NCBI GenBank assembly: GCA_964649725.1
Contig: CAZYTM010000001.1
Span: 62,001 to 126,000, forward strand
DNA length: 64,000 nucleotides
From: CAZYTM01 sp964649725
GTDB taxonomy: Bacteria; Desulfobacterota; Desulfuromonadia; Geobacterales; Geobacteraceae
Direction: 5' to 3'
This document shows positions 8,701-16,337 of the stretch, piece after piece. Numbering within the stretch: the stretch's first letter is position 1; every line of letters begins with the position of its first letter. Made by a program: the position numbers and the translations under genes. The notes beneath the pieces are model-generated. The model made no database searches and was not told the origin of the DNA. It worked only from the letters and a program-made list of their open reading frames with translations.

Positions 8701-10125
8701 GCCGCTGCTAACAGCAACTCCATCCTGACCGTTCCGGCCGGAGCAAATATCTCCAACAGTGTTGCGATCACCACCGATACCACACTGCCGGTCTCCAAGA
8801 GCACCACCCCTCCAGGGACCTATTCCGGGTCGGTAAATATTGTCCTTGTCTCAAGCGAGGCAGGTAGTATTTATTACACTACCGACGGCAGTGTACCGAC
8901 TTTAGCCTCACCCAGATATATCGGCCCGATCGCCCTTTCATCGCCGACCACCACCACTGTGACAGTCAATTTCTTTGCCGTTGACCTGGCGGGGAATGTT
9001 GAAGCGGCTACCAACAGTGCTCTCTACAACCTGCATACCGCTGACCTGACCGCCAAGGTGGCGATCAATAACGGCAAGCTCTACACTAATTCGGTGAATG
9101 TAATGGTTTCCCTCTCTGCCAGCGACAAGGCCGGCGTCACTGCCTACGCCATCTCGACCGACAACATCACCTACCAGCAGACTGTACCGATATCTCCGTC
9201 GGTTGCAGTATTTTCCGCCAACAATCTACCGGTAACTCTGCCGAGTGGCGACGGGTTGAAGACCGTTTATGTAAAATTCACCGATGCCATGGGTGTTGTC
9301 TACCCGCCGGTATCGGCGCAGATCACCCTGGAGACCATGCTGCCAGTGGTAACCTATACTCCGTCGCCGGGAGACTATGCAGGCAAGCTGATGGTCGCGC
9401 TGTCAACACCAAATGAACCGGAAGGGGCAACCATTTACTACACCACCAACGGTTCCACACCTTCCTTGGCTTCTCCGATATACCGCGCCCCATTCACCAT
9501 CGGCGCCCCAGGTACAACGATAGTGGTCAAATTCTTTGCTGCCGATTATGCCGGCAATATCGGTACAGTGCAGAGCGCTACCTACCGTTTCGTTGCCAAT
9601 CCCGACATGAGCACAGATCTCTATATCAATAATGAGGCGAAATATACCAATACCCGGAACGTTACACTGAGAATCAAGGCTTCCGACCCGGTCGGCGGCG
9701 GTGTAGGGACCATGTCCTTCTCCAATGACGGGGTCAACTTCACCGTTCCGGTCCCTTACGTAGCGAACAATGCCATGCCCTGGATGCTCGACCCTGGTGA
9801 TGGACTCAAAACTGTCTATTTCCGCTTCACCGACAAGGGGACCACCGGAGTCGCACCGATCGCCTATACCTTTACCAAATCTATTTTCCTGGCTGAAGGA
9901 GTAGTTCTTGCCACTGGTGATTGTAATGGCGACGGCAAAGTGGATCTCGTAGATGTGGTCAAGGCAATGTTGGGCAGTGCCGGGCTGAAAAAACTGACTC
10001 CACAGGAACAGGCCCGTTGCGATGTCGGTCCGCTGGTCTCTGGCAGACCTCTGCCCGATGGCAAGATAGATGTTGGCGATGCCCTGTTGATTACCAAGAA
10101 ATCGATTGGTCTCATCTCCTTCTGA
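5716..10125 (+). CDS. Giant multicopper oxidase with Ig-like/chitobiase-type repeats and dockerin-like tail (OmpB/OmpC-like)
   Basis: A 1469-aa secreted protein with RBS AGAGGAGG before ATG 5716 and an N-terminal Sec-type signal (LAVTISLLLCLTVLLGEVA). The copper sites are visible in order: HTHGAH near residue 199, WYHDHAMG near 251, HPMHLHLV near 660, and the type 1/type 3 motif HCHILSHEEN near 771-780, so all four cupredoxin His clusters are intact. Residues about 915-1390 hold repeated all-beta modules, including two with the YYTTDGS/YYTTNGS chitobiase C-terminal-like signature. The last about 70 residues carry an EF-hand/dockerin-like loop, DCNGDGKVDLVDVV, and a second, PDGKIDVGDALL. Geobacter OmpB and OmpC are large multicopper proteins; OmpB is linked experimentally to Fe(III)/Mn(IV) oxide reduction. 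Orthology here is inferred from architecture. Confidence 0.92.
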   Translation: METRKNRWGMRLAVTISLLLCLTVLLGEVARGAPITDPDFVGTILNPADLQKYVTPLPNAYLLQIAPDTTTFPGEDYYKVDMGQFNHDMQLVLNPAAVASYPAALAGKLPPTPSWGYSLVPPSVGTPGTYYFPGPTIVNTQGRPTRVTWTNSLPPIHVLSMDPTLVCGPPTTTGSVNGPLSPLANNAPNCAPENRVVVHTHGAHVWDDSDGDPLAWFGNNFAVTGETWKPNTQHGPVGTYRYINDQEAGTIWYHDHAMGLTHLNVYAGLAGFFLITDANETNLRNTGVLPRYTAAAPYEIPIALQERKFYPDGRLAVPDNPVLDDTAQIGAGIPCDATPGAFAPYACLPAVGGVIPNAILPATTLCDPAAVNVALYGCPAAKFSKAADGSLIPYNPAIAAPGQPGPFTAPSITPEFFGNVSIVNGITWPVNSTEQRKYRLRLLNGNDSRTYFLKFEPTVQPNPPINIPVWQIGTDQAFLDKPVDRTGQFIILMPGERIDLIVDFAVAPIGTRVLLTNYGPMATVNGLPAGPNNPLFDIPYDGVKPLPGQPLNLTIPDVMAFDVIAKNPATPDATITLNTQLRPVPSFTTYPSITPTTGAPGSAGVPSRKLALIERQGTHGRFMLTIDGRDFMDPNSPVTDLPKLGDIEEWEIANLTPDAHPMHLHLVAFQLINRQEISVDPASPTTIYNNAAGLPPFTRWPLMPYKATPSYIYNMQDPAAAPDYPPLLPLVASVPVPPDPWEIGWKDTIQTLPGTVTRLRAKFDLPGLYVWHCHILSHEENDMMRPMIVTTPAASVTATLSRNGAALGAGEPAATATPITITAQGKTGLTGPAIYAPQDSNGFEYQFSVNGVVVQPFTAWMYPMLESFTWTPPTTAPGTYTIRVDARQASSGTAGASQANFTTTYKLQGPEISGASSTTPAGAYKAGSVINVTLSFNQAVTSAGLAITLNNGLVLNTGALAGVNSYSGSFTLATGQDTPAGKYLDVISIIGTIKDAAANSNSILTVPAGANISNSVAITTDTTLPVSKSTTPPGTYSGSVNIVLVSSEAGSIYYTTDGSVPTLASPRYIGPIALSSPTTTTVTVNFFAVDLAGNVEAATNSALYNLHTADLTAKVAINNGKLYTNSVNVMVSLSASDKAGVTAYAISTDNITYQQTVPISPSVAVFSANNLPVTLPSGDGLKTVYVKFTDAMGVVYPPVSAQITLETMLPVVTYTPSPGDYAGKLMVALSTPNEPEGATIYYTTNGSTPSLASPIYRAPFTIGAPGTTIVVKFFAADYAGNIGTVQSATYRFVANPDMSTDLYINNEAKYTNTRNVTLRIKASDPVGGGVGTMSFSNDGVNFTVPVPYVANNAMPWMLDPGDGLKTVYFRFTDKGTTGVAPIAYTFTKSIFLAEGVVLATGDCNGDGKVDLVDVVKAMLGSAGLKKLTPQEQARCDVGPLVSGRPLPDGKIDVGDALLITKKSIGLISF

Positions 10126-10142
10126 AACTGAGCGTGAGCAAA

Positions 10143-10166
10143 CCGGCCCGTCAGATGGCGGGCCGG
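10143..10166 (+). other. GC-rich hairpin between oxidase and lipoprotein genes
   Basis: CCGGCCCG (10143-10150) and CGGGCCGG (10159-10166) form a perfect 8-bp stem with an 8-nt loop. There is no U-tract, so it is probably not a full terminator. Its place between two cotranscribed genes would suit mRNA stabilisation or partial attenuation. Confidence 0.55.
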
Positions 10167-10192
10167 AAACTTATGGAAACAAGGAGAACCTT

Positions 10193-11410
10193 ATGAAAAT
10201 AGAATTGAGTAGATTGTTAATAGCTGGATCGCTGATAATTGCTGGTCTCAGCGGCTGCGGAGGAGGGGGCTCCTCTGAGTTGCCGGCCGGCAATACCAAA
10301 ATCAACGGCACAGCTGCGAAAGGGATAATATATCCTGGCCTGGTAAATGTTTATGAGGTCAATGCTAACGGACAGAAAGGACGACTGCTGGCAGGCTCTG
10401 TGGCAACCGACATCAACGGTAAATACAGTGCGGCGCTACGTAGCTACAGTGGCGCAATCGTTGTTGAAGCGAGCGGCACCTATACCGACGAAGCGACTGG
10501 CCGGAGCATGACCATCGATCCAGCCAGACCGCTCCACGCCATGGTGGAAAGTGTCAATGAGACAACTGACAACAACAAAGTGGTTGCTGTCACACCGCTC
10601 ACCGAAATCGCTTGGCGTAAGGCGAGCGGCAACGGCCGGTCGACGACCGTACCTTCCAACATGACCAGCGCCAACAAACTGGTCAGTAATCTGTTCAAGG
10701 TGAACGATGTGGTGGCCACGGAACCGGTCCGACCGGACAACGCCTCCATGGCCGGCGCCTCTGCTGATGCGCAGACCTATACGCTGGCCCTGGCCACGAT
10801 CTCGGAAATGGCCAAATCAGCAAGCGGGTCTACTGACACTGAAAAACTGGAAAGCGTCATCTCCCGGTTTGAGACAGAAGTCGAAGGGGCAGAGACGTCG
10901 GACAGCATGAGTTCGTCAGCTATAAGCGAGTTCACCAACGCCATGGGGAATGTTTCCATGAGCACAGACTTCCCATCGGCAAAAGAGAAGCTCTCCGGCA
11001 TGGGGCGGAAATCGCAGAGTCTGACCCTGGCCACCAGCGGCACCCTGCCGACCGGTACAACTATCTATGCCATCCAGGGGAGCTTAGCTGTACCGGCCAA
11101 AGTAACATTCCGTACCGATGGCAACGGCATGGCCCTGAAAGATATCTTATCCCTCACCGGCATCGCCACCGGACTGGGGATTATGGACCCTATTGCCAAT
11201 TACCAGGGGCCGCAACAGCAGCTCGACTTCCTGATCCAGTTTGATCCATCCAAGACAGGTATCGGTATCGGCGATTTTGCCACCTTGACCTATGAAGTTG
11301 CTGCCGGCAACACTATTACTGCCGCCGACTTCTCCATCATCACCGGCAGCCTCTTTGTCAAGGATGCAAACGGCAATGACATTAACGGTATTACCGTGAT
11401 ACTCAGATAA
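10193..11410 (+). CDS. Secreted lipoprotein of unknown function, downstream of the multicopper oxidase
   Basis: A 405-aa protein. The start at ATG 10193 follows AAGGAG and gives a lipoprotein signal peptide with lipobox LSGC (Cys 23), followed by a Gly/Ser linker. An upstream in-frame start at 10106 would overlap the oxidase and is rejected. Residues about 35-110 look like a beta-rich carboxypeptidase-regulatory-like or Ig-like module (NGTAAKGIIYPGLVNVYEV). The middle is helical and Ser/Thr-rich, and the last 90 residues are again beta-like. The gene is 67 bp downstream of the oxidase with a terminator after it, so it probably completes that operon. A role as an outer-membrane partner or anchor of the oxidase is inference only. 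Confidence 0.8.
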   Translation: MKIELSRLLIAGSLIIAGLSGCGGGGSSELPAGNTKINGTAAKGIIYPGLVNVYEVNANGQKGRLLAGSVATDINGKYSAALRSYSGAIVVEASGTYTDEATGRSMTIDPARPLHAMVESVNETTDNNKVVAVTPLTEIAWRKASGNGRSTTVPSNMTSANKLVSNLFKVNDVVATEPVRPDNASMAGASADAQTYTLALATISEMAKSASGSTDTEKLESVISRFETEVEGAETSDSMSSSAISEFTNAMGNVSMSTDFPSAKEKLSGMGRKSQSLTLATSGTLPTGTTIYAIQGSLAVPAKVTFRTDGNGMALKDILSLTGIATGLGIMDPIANYQGPQQQLDFLIQFDPSKTGIGIGDFATLTYEVAAGNTITAADFSIITGSLFVKDANGNDINGITVILR

Positions 11411-11468
11411 GCTGACAGGTAATAGCTTTTTATGGCAGATCAGAGCAAGCGATAGCCCGCAGAGAATG

Positions 11469-11514
11469 AATACAGCTCCGCAGCCCGGCAACTGGGTCGC
11501 GGAGCTGTATTTTT
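11469..11514 (+). terminator. Rho-independent terminator of the multicopper oxidase operon
   Basis: AATACAGCTCCGC (11469-11481) pairs with GCGGAGCTGTATT (11499-11511) and runs into a T-tract. This is a 13-bp perfect stem with a 17-nt loop, just after the lipoprotein stop codon. Confidence 0.85.
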
Positions 11515-11660
11515 ACCAGCTGTCAACTTGCGCAAGGAGGGCAGCTCTGATAGGTAAGAAAGCCCATTCCCGCGAAAGTTTCATTGACCTCCCAGCAGCA
11601 ATTAGCCATCTCATTATCTTTTCGACATAATCAATGCCATAGCAGAATATCGATACCCTC

Positions 11661-11689
11661 TTGACTTATTAGAGTATTTACTCTACTAT
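11661..11689 (+). promoter_or_regulatory. Sigma70-type promoter with embedded TetR-like operator
   Basis: TTGACT (11661-11666) and TACTAT (11684-11689) are separated by exactly 17 bp. Inside the spacer, overlapping the -10, is TAGAGTATTTACTCTA (11670-11685): two perfect 7-bp arms around TT. A near-identical element lies in front of the radical SAM-tetR operon (12825-12840). A repressor bound here would block RNA polymerase. It drives the ferredoxin-nitroreductase gene at 11846. Confidence 0.8.
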
Positions 11690-11845
11690 GGGTTAGTCTG
11701 TGATTAATTAATTATAGATTGTCAGTCATCCAACCAACAAGCTGTTTTGCTTGAAGCAGATTAGCTTCTCTCTGATCGCTATTTGGCAAAAGCCGATCAG
11801 GCCGGGGTGGATACGCTTATAAGATGCAAGAACAGGAGGCTGCTC

Positions 11846-12757
11846 ATGGGAGTCATCTCAAGTCTCGGCGATGCACCTGGCAATCCGGTCATTGACAGAA
11901 ATCTCTGCACACTTTGCGGTGCATGCACCGCCATCTGCCCGGTCGAGGTGCTGACAAGATCAGCAGCTGAAATAGCCATCGACAATAACTCCATGTTCGG
12001 CTGCATCGGCTGCGGCCAGTGCATGATGGTCTGTCCGGAAGAGTGTATCAGCGTCACCGGGCGCAGATTGCATCCGGACGATGTTACCCCTCTCCCGGAG
12101 TCTGAATCGAGGGCCAATGCCGAACAGTTGGCAGCGCTGCTACTGTCCCGGCGCAGCATTCGCAAATTCAATGATACTGAGGTCCCGCGCCATTTGATCG
12201 ACCAGATACTGGCTGTTGCCGCCTCGGCGCCGATGGGGATCCCCCCCTGGGAGGTCGGTGTGACCGTTTTCCATGGCCGGGAGAAAGTCGCTGAACTGGC
12301 CAGGGACACGGTCGAGTCGTACCGGGGGTTTCTGCGACTGTTCGACAATATGGCCATGAAGCAGCTCTCCCGGCTCTTCATGAAAAAAAGTCTCTGGCAG
12401 CAGTTCCAGAGCTTTATCCTGCCGCTCGGCCGCGTACTGGTTGAGGGGCGGGAACGGGGGAGAGATTATGTCCTGTATGATGCACCGCTGGCGCTGCTCT
12501 TTCATACCACCCCCTATGCCGATATTGCCGATGCCGTCATCGCCTGCACCTATGCCATGCTGGCCGCTGAATCGATGGGGCTCGGAAGCTGCATGATCGG
12601 CTGCTCGGCACCGGTGATAAGCCGGCGCAAAGAACTGCTGAAAAAATACCGCCTCCCTGAAGGCAGTTCGCCGAAGATAATCCTGATCCTCGGTTATCAC
12701 TCCACTTTGCACCGGAAAGCTATACGCAGACAATTCCAGTCGCTCGATTACTATTGA
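11846..12757 (+). CDS. Ferredoxin-nitroreductase fusion protein
   Basis: A 303-aa protein. ATG 11846 follows CAGGAGG; the longer frame from 11783 lacks a ribosome site. The N-terminus is a 2[4Fe-4S] ferredoxin domain with Cys 21/24/27/31 (CTLCGACTAICP) and Cys 53/56/59/63 (CIGCGQCMMVCP). Residues about 95-300 form a nitroreductase/FMN oxidoreductase domain starting at SRRSIRKFNDTEVP. The architecture suggests electron transfer from ferredoxin clusters to FMN and reduction of a nitro, quinone or C=C substrate. Its promoter has the same operator as the following B12-radical SAM/TetR operon, so it is probably induced together with it. Confidence 0.9.
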   Translation: MGVISSLGDAPGNPVIDRNLCTLCGACTAICPVEVLTRSAAEIAIDNNSMFGCIGCGQCMMVCPEECISVTGRRLHPDDVTPLPESESRANAEQLAALLLSRRSIRKFNDTEVPRHLIDQILAVAASAPMGIPPWEVGVTVFHGREKVAELARDTVESYRGFLRLFDNMAMKQLSRLFMKKSLWQQFQSFILPLGRVLVEGRERGRDYVLYDAPLALLFHTTPYADIADAVIACTYAMLAAESMGLGSCMIGCSAPVISRRKELLKKYRLPEGSSPKIILILGYHSTLHRKAIRRQFQSLDYY

Positions 12758-12796
12758 CCGCTTCCGGGAATATATAACCAACTGCTGATTTTCCCC

Positions 12797-12840
12797 TTGC
12801 ACTATTAGTGCAAATACTCTAAATTAGAATAAATACTCTA
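12797..12840 (+). promoter_or_regulatory. Promoter with two tandem TetR-like operators before the radical SAM-tetR operon
   Basis: TTGCAC (12797-12802) and TAAATT (12820-12825) are 17 bp apart and could be the -35/-10. Two operator copies lie 19 bp apart: TAGTGCAAATACTCTA (12806-12821, degenerate left arm) and TAGAATAAATACTCTA (12825-12840, one mismatch between arms). Both match the palindrome at 11670-11685. The tetR gene is in this operon, so autoregulation is the simplest reading. Confidence 0.75.
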
Positions 12841-12858
12841 TTTTGTTGGAGGTAATAG

Positions 12859-14217
12859 ATGAAAGTGCTGCTTATCCAACCCTACAGCTCTTCTGAGATG
12901 ATGGATCAGATCTACCTCTTCGAGCCGCTCGCCCTGGAATACCTGGCGGCCGGAGCTATGTTGGACGGCCATGAGTTGCGAATCCTGGACGCACGGATAG
13001 ACCGTGACATAGAGGGGGCGATTAAATCTTTCCAGCCTGCTATTGTCGGGCTTACCGGTTTTACCAGCCATCTGAACATCATCAAGGCGATAGCACGTCA
13101 GGTAAAGGAGATCGACCAGGAGATAACGGTCATTGTAGGTGGTCACCATGCCACAGTCAGGCCCGCTGACTTCAATGATAGCCACATAGACTATATAGTT
13201 GTTGGCGAAGGGGTAACTGCCCTGCGGGAGCTATTGCAGGTGGTCGAAGGGAAGCTGGAGCTGCGCCTGGTCCGGGGTGTCGCTGTACCTTCGCCAGAGG
13301 GGATTTTGTCCACCGAACCACGCCCCTATACACCGCTGGACGAACTACCCCTCCCTGACCGTAGTCTCACTGCCGAATATCGTCGCAACTATTTCAGCGA
13401 ATGGTTCAAACCGCTCGCCTCCATCCGCACCTCGCTCGGCTGCACAGCCCGCTGCACCTTCTGCGCGCTCTGGGGTATCACCGACGGCAGATACCTGCGC
13501 CGCGACCCGCAGCTGGTAGTAGCTGAGCTGCAAGGGATTGCCGAGGAGAATATCTTCTTCTGTGACGATGAGTCGATGTGTGACACCAGACGGATGGCGC
13601 AGTTGGCAGAGCTGATCGAGGCTGCCGGTATCAAGAAGAACTACTTCCTCTATGCCAGGGTGGATACCATAGTCCGACATCCGGAGCTGTTTGCCAAATG
13701 GCGAAAGATCGGCCTCTCCCAGGTCTTCGTCGGCATGGAGGACTTCTCCGATGCCAGATTGCAGGCGATGAAAAAAGGGGTGACGATCGCCCAGCAGGAA
13801 GAGGCGGCAAAGATACTCGACCGGCTAGGGATAATGATGTATGCATCCTTCATGGTCGATCCGGATTACAGCAGGGAGGACTTTGTTGCCTTGAAAAACT
13901 ACGTCAGAAGGCTTAAACTGAAATACGCCACCTTCTCGGTCATGACCCCGCTGCCAGGGACAGAGCTTTATGAATCGGTAAAGCACCGGCTCCTATCCGA
14001 CAAGCCGGAACTGTTCGACATGCTCCATGCGCTGGTCCAGCCCCGGCTGACGCTGCAGGAGTTCTACCAGGAGATGGCCGTGCTGTACAAGTCAGCGGTG
14101 CCGCTCTACCGCTCTCTTCCGGTCCTGTTCAGATATGGTCTGCATGGCATGAGTCTGCGGATCAGACTGTTCGGTGAATTCCTCAAAAGGGTGGAGAAAT
14201 TCCATCTGGAGTATTGA
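12859..14217 (+). CDS. B12-binding radical SAM protein
   Basis: A 452-aa protein with TTGGAGG before ATG 12859. Residues 1-140 form a cobalamin-binding domain with ITVIVGGHHATVRPADF and a downstream VVGEG motif. The radical SAM cluster motif CTARCTFC is at about 195-202, followed by ENIFFCDDESMCDT and VGMEDFSDARLQAMKKG, typical of BchE-like B12-rSAM enzymes. The class carries out methylations, cyclisations and oxidative ring closures on lipids, porphyrins and other small molecules. The substrate here is unknown. The gene is co-transcribed with tetR (1-bp gap) and shares an operator with the ferredoxin-nitroreductase, a plausible reductase partner. Confidence 0.92.
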   Translation: MKVLLIQPYSSSEMMDQIYLFEPLALEYLAAGAMLDGHELRILDARIDRDIEGAIKSFQPAIVGLTGFTSHLNIIKAIARQVKEIDQEITVIVGGHHATVRPADFNDSHIDYIVVGEGVTALRELLQVVEGKLELRLVRGVAVPSPEGILSTEPRPYTPLDELPLPDRSLTAEYRRNYFSEWFKPLASIRTSLGCTARCTFCALWGITDGRYLRRDPQLVVAELQGIAEENIFFCDDESMCDTRRMAQLAELIEAAGIKKNYFLYARVDTIVRHPELFAKWRKIGLSQVFVGMEDFSDARLQAMKKGVTIAQQEEAAKILDRLGIMMYASFMVDPDYSREDFVALKNYVRRLKLKYATFSVMTPLPGTELYESVKHRLLSDKPELFDMLHALVQPRLTLQEFYQEMAVLYKSAVPLYRSLPVLFRYGLHGMSLRIRLFGEFLKRVEKFHLEY

Positions 14218-14218
14218 T

Positions 14219-14839
14219 ATGTCCAAGGCTCTCCGGACCAAAAACAGGATTCTTGAAACAGCCATCGAGCTATTCAACGCCCAGGGGACCAAGACTGTCA
14301 CTACCAACCATATCGCCGCGGCCCTGGGGATCAGCCCCGGTAATCTTTACTACCACTTCCGGAACAAGGAGGAGATCATCCGGGCGATCTTTACCCAGAT
14401 GCATGAAGTAGCACTGCACGACTACCGGGAAATCAATGCCGAACGGGGACCGGGGAATGCCCTCAGCATGGAAGAGACCTTCCTGATGATACAGCGCTTC
14501 AACTGGCGCTACCGTTTTTTCAAGCGGGAACTGGCGGCCCTGGTGCAGAGCGACCCGGAGCTGAAGCAGCAGTTTGTCGTTTCCCACCACCAGAATCTGG
14601 CAATTGTGCGAACCGCCATCGAGCTGAGCATCGAGCAGGGGTTTCTCCGCGATATCCCTCTCCCGCAGCGCGACCTGCTCGCCGAACAGGTCTGGATGAT
14701 GGCGCTCTTCTGGCTCAACTACCTTGAGGTCGGCGGCGAGGAGGTTACCGAGGAAGCGCTGCAGCGAGGCAATGATATTCTGCGTAACATGATGCTCCCA
14801 TATCTGTCGGAAAGAGCGCTGCAGTCTCTTGGCAGGTGA
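14219..14839 (+). CDS. TetR-family transcriptional regulator
   Basis: A 206-aa protein starting at ATG 14219, one base after the radical SAM stop. An upstream in-frame ATG at 14174 lies within that gene and is rejected. The N-terminal TetR HTH is clear: KNRILETAIELFNAQGTKTV, then ITTNHIAAALGISPGNLYYHF-like helices (residues about 10-55). The C-terminal ligand domain is helical with QRFNWRYRFFKRELAAL. It most likely binds the TAGAGTA-N2-TACTCTA palindromes at 11670, 12806 and 12825. It is convergent with the efflux operon end at 14871, so control of that operon is less likely. Confidence 0.92.
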   Translation: MSKALRTKNRILETAIELFNAQGTKTVTTNHIAAALGISPGNLYYHFRNKEEIIRAIFTQMHEVALHDYREINAERGPGNALSMEETFLMIQRFNWRYRFFKRELAALVQSDPELKQQFVVSHHQNLAIVRTAIELSIEQGFLRDIPLPQRDLLAEQVWMMALFWLNYLEVGGEEVTEEALQRGNDILRNMMLPYLSERALQSLGR

Positions 14840-14870
14840 TTGGCCGGCAGCAGTAATCTATGATCTGCGA

Positions 14871-16337
14871 TTAAATCCCCCCGCCCCCCAGGACCTTGTA
14901 AAGAGTCACCAGATTGGCAAGCCGCGAGAGACGCGTGGATATAAGGTTCTGCTGCGCGCCATAGAGTGAACGCTGTGAATCGAGCACCGTAAGGTAGCTG
15001 TCGACCCCTTTTTCGTAACGGGCCTGCGCCAGCTTGCGGCTCTCCGCAGTAGCGTCGGTTAGCGACTGCTGGGCCGTCAGCTGTTCGTCGATAGTCCCCT
15101 GCTGGGCCAGCGCATCGGCTACTTCGCGGAAAGCGATCTGGATAGCCTTTTCGTAGCGGGCCAGGGCGATCTCCCGGTCCACCTCCGCCACCTTCAAATT
15201 GGCCTTGTTGCTGCCGCCGTCAAAGATCGGCAGGGATATGCGCGGAGCAAAACTCCAGGCAAAGGCATCCCCCTTGAACAGTCCGGCCAGCTCGTCACTG
15301 CCGAAACCAATACTCGAAACCAGGGTGATGCGGGGGAAAAAAGCCGCCCTGGCCGCGCCGATATTGGCATTCGCCCCTTTAAGATCTCCTTCGGCCTGTA
15401 GTATGTCGGGACGTTTTAGCAGCACCTCGGAGGAGAGGCCAGGCTGGAGCTCCTTTATTGCAGCGAGCGATTCCGAAAGGGTCTGCGGCTGCAGATCTGC
15501 CGGAATCCTCGAACCGACCACCAGACTCAGCGCATTCTCGTCCTGGGCCACCAGGGAAGTGTACCGGGCTATATCGACCCGGGCCGTATCAATGCTGGTC
15601 TGGGCCTGATTGAGGTCGAGGGCGGAAGAGACGCCGGCAGAATAGCGGCTTCTGGTCAACTGGAAAGACTCCTGCTGATTGGCCAGGGTATCTTTTGCCA
15701 GTTGCAGCCGCTCCCGGTCAGCAGCGAGGACCAGATAGCCGGTCGCGACCTGGGAGATCAGGGCAATCCGGAGGCTGCGCTGCGCCTGCTCGGTAGCCAG
15801 GAACTGCAGCAATGCCTGATCCTTGAGACTCTGCACCCGGCCGAAAAGATCAAGTTCATAAGCAGCAATGCCAAGGCCGACGTTATACTGTTCGACCGTC
15901 ATAGACTTGCCTGAGCTGGAGAGATCTGCCGGGACCCGCTGTACATTGACTGCAGCATTGGCGTCGATGTGCGGCAGGAGATCGGCGCGCCGGATCTGGT
16001 AGAGCGCCTGGAAACGCTCGACATTGAGGGCCGCAACCTTCAGGTCGCGGTTGTTTTTCAGTGCCAGCTCGATCAGTCTCTGCAGCCGCTGCTCGGCAAA
16101 GAAATCTTTCCAGGGTATATCAGCCGCTGCTTTTTCTGCCGGCTTGCCAGCCTCGGCACTGTACGCCGGACCGCTCGGCCAGCTGGTCGGCACTGGCGCC
16201 TCGGGACGGGTGTAGGTCGGGGCCATGGTACACCCGGAGAGAGCAAGTAATAAAAGGCAATAGAATGTCGTAAAACGGCGCAGGACCCCTTTTTCATCCC
16301 GCCGCAGTAGCGTGGCAGCAAAAGTAATCAGATTCAT
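14871..16337 (-). CDS. RND efflux outer-membrane lipoprotein (NodT/OprM-like)
   Basis: A 488-aa TolC-like channel protein of the NodT family. ATG 16337 directly abuts the stop of the RND pump gene, with GGAGGTGGAG as ribosome site. The lipobox LSGC lies near residue 36, followed by TMAPTYTRPEAPVPTSWP, typical of these lipoproteins. Two OEP repeats are visible (each with the QAQTSIDTAR or LAQARYEKG helical pattern). It forms the outer-membrane duct of a tripartite exporter with the two upstream genes. Last gene of the tetR-MFP-RND-OMF operon. Confidence 0.94.
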   Translation of the reverse strand: MNLITFAATLLRRDEKGVLRRFTTFYCLLLLALSGCTMAPTYTRPEAPVPTSWPSGPAYSAEAGKPAEKAAADIPWKDFFAEQRLQRLIELALKNNRDLKVAALNVERFQALYQIRRADLLPHIDANAAVNVQRVPADLSSSGKSMTVEQYNVGLGIAAYELDLFGRVQSLKDQALLQFLATEQAQRSLRIALISQVATGYLVLAADRERLQLAKDTLANQQESFQLTRSRYSAGVSSALDLNQAQTSIDTARVDIARYTSLVAQDENALSLVVGSRIPADLQPQTLSESLAAIKELQPGLSSEVLLKRPDILQAEGDLKGANANIGAARAAFFPRITLVSSIGFGSDELAGLFKGDAFAWSFAPRISLPIFDGGSNKANLKVAEVDREIALARYEKAIQIAFREVADALAQQGTIDEQLTAQQSLTDATAESRKLAQARYEKGVDSYLTVLDSQRSLYGAQQNLISTRLSRLANLVTLYKVLGGGGI

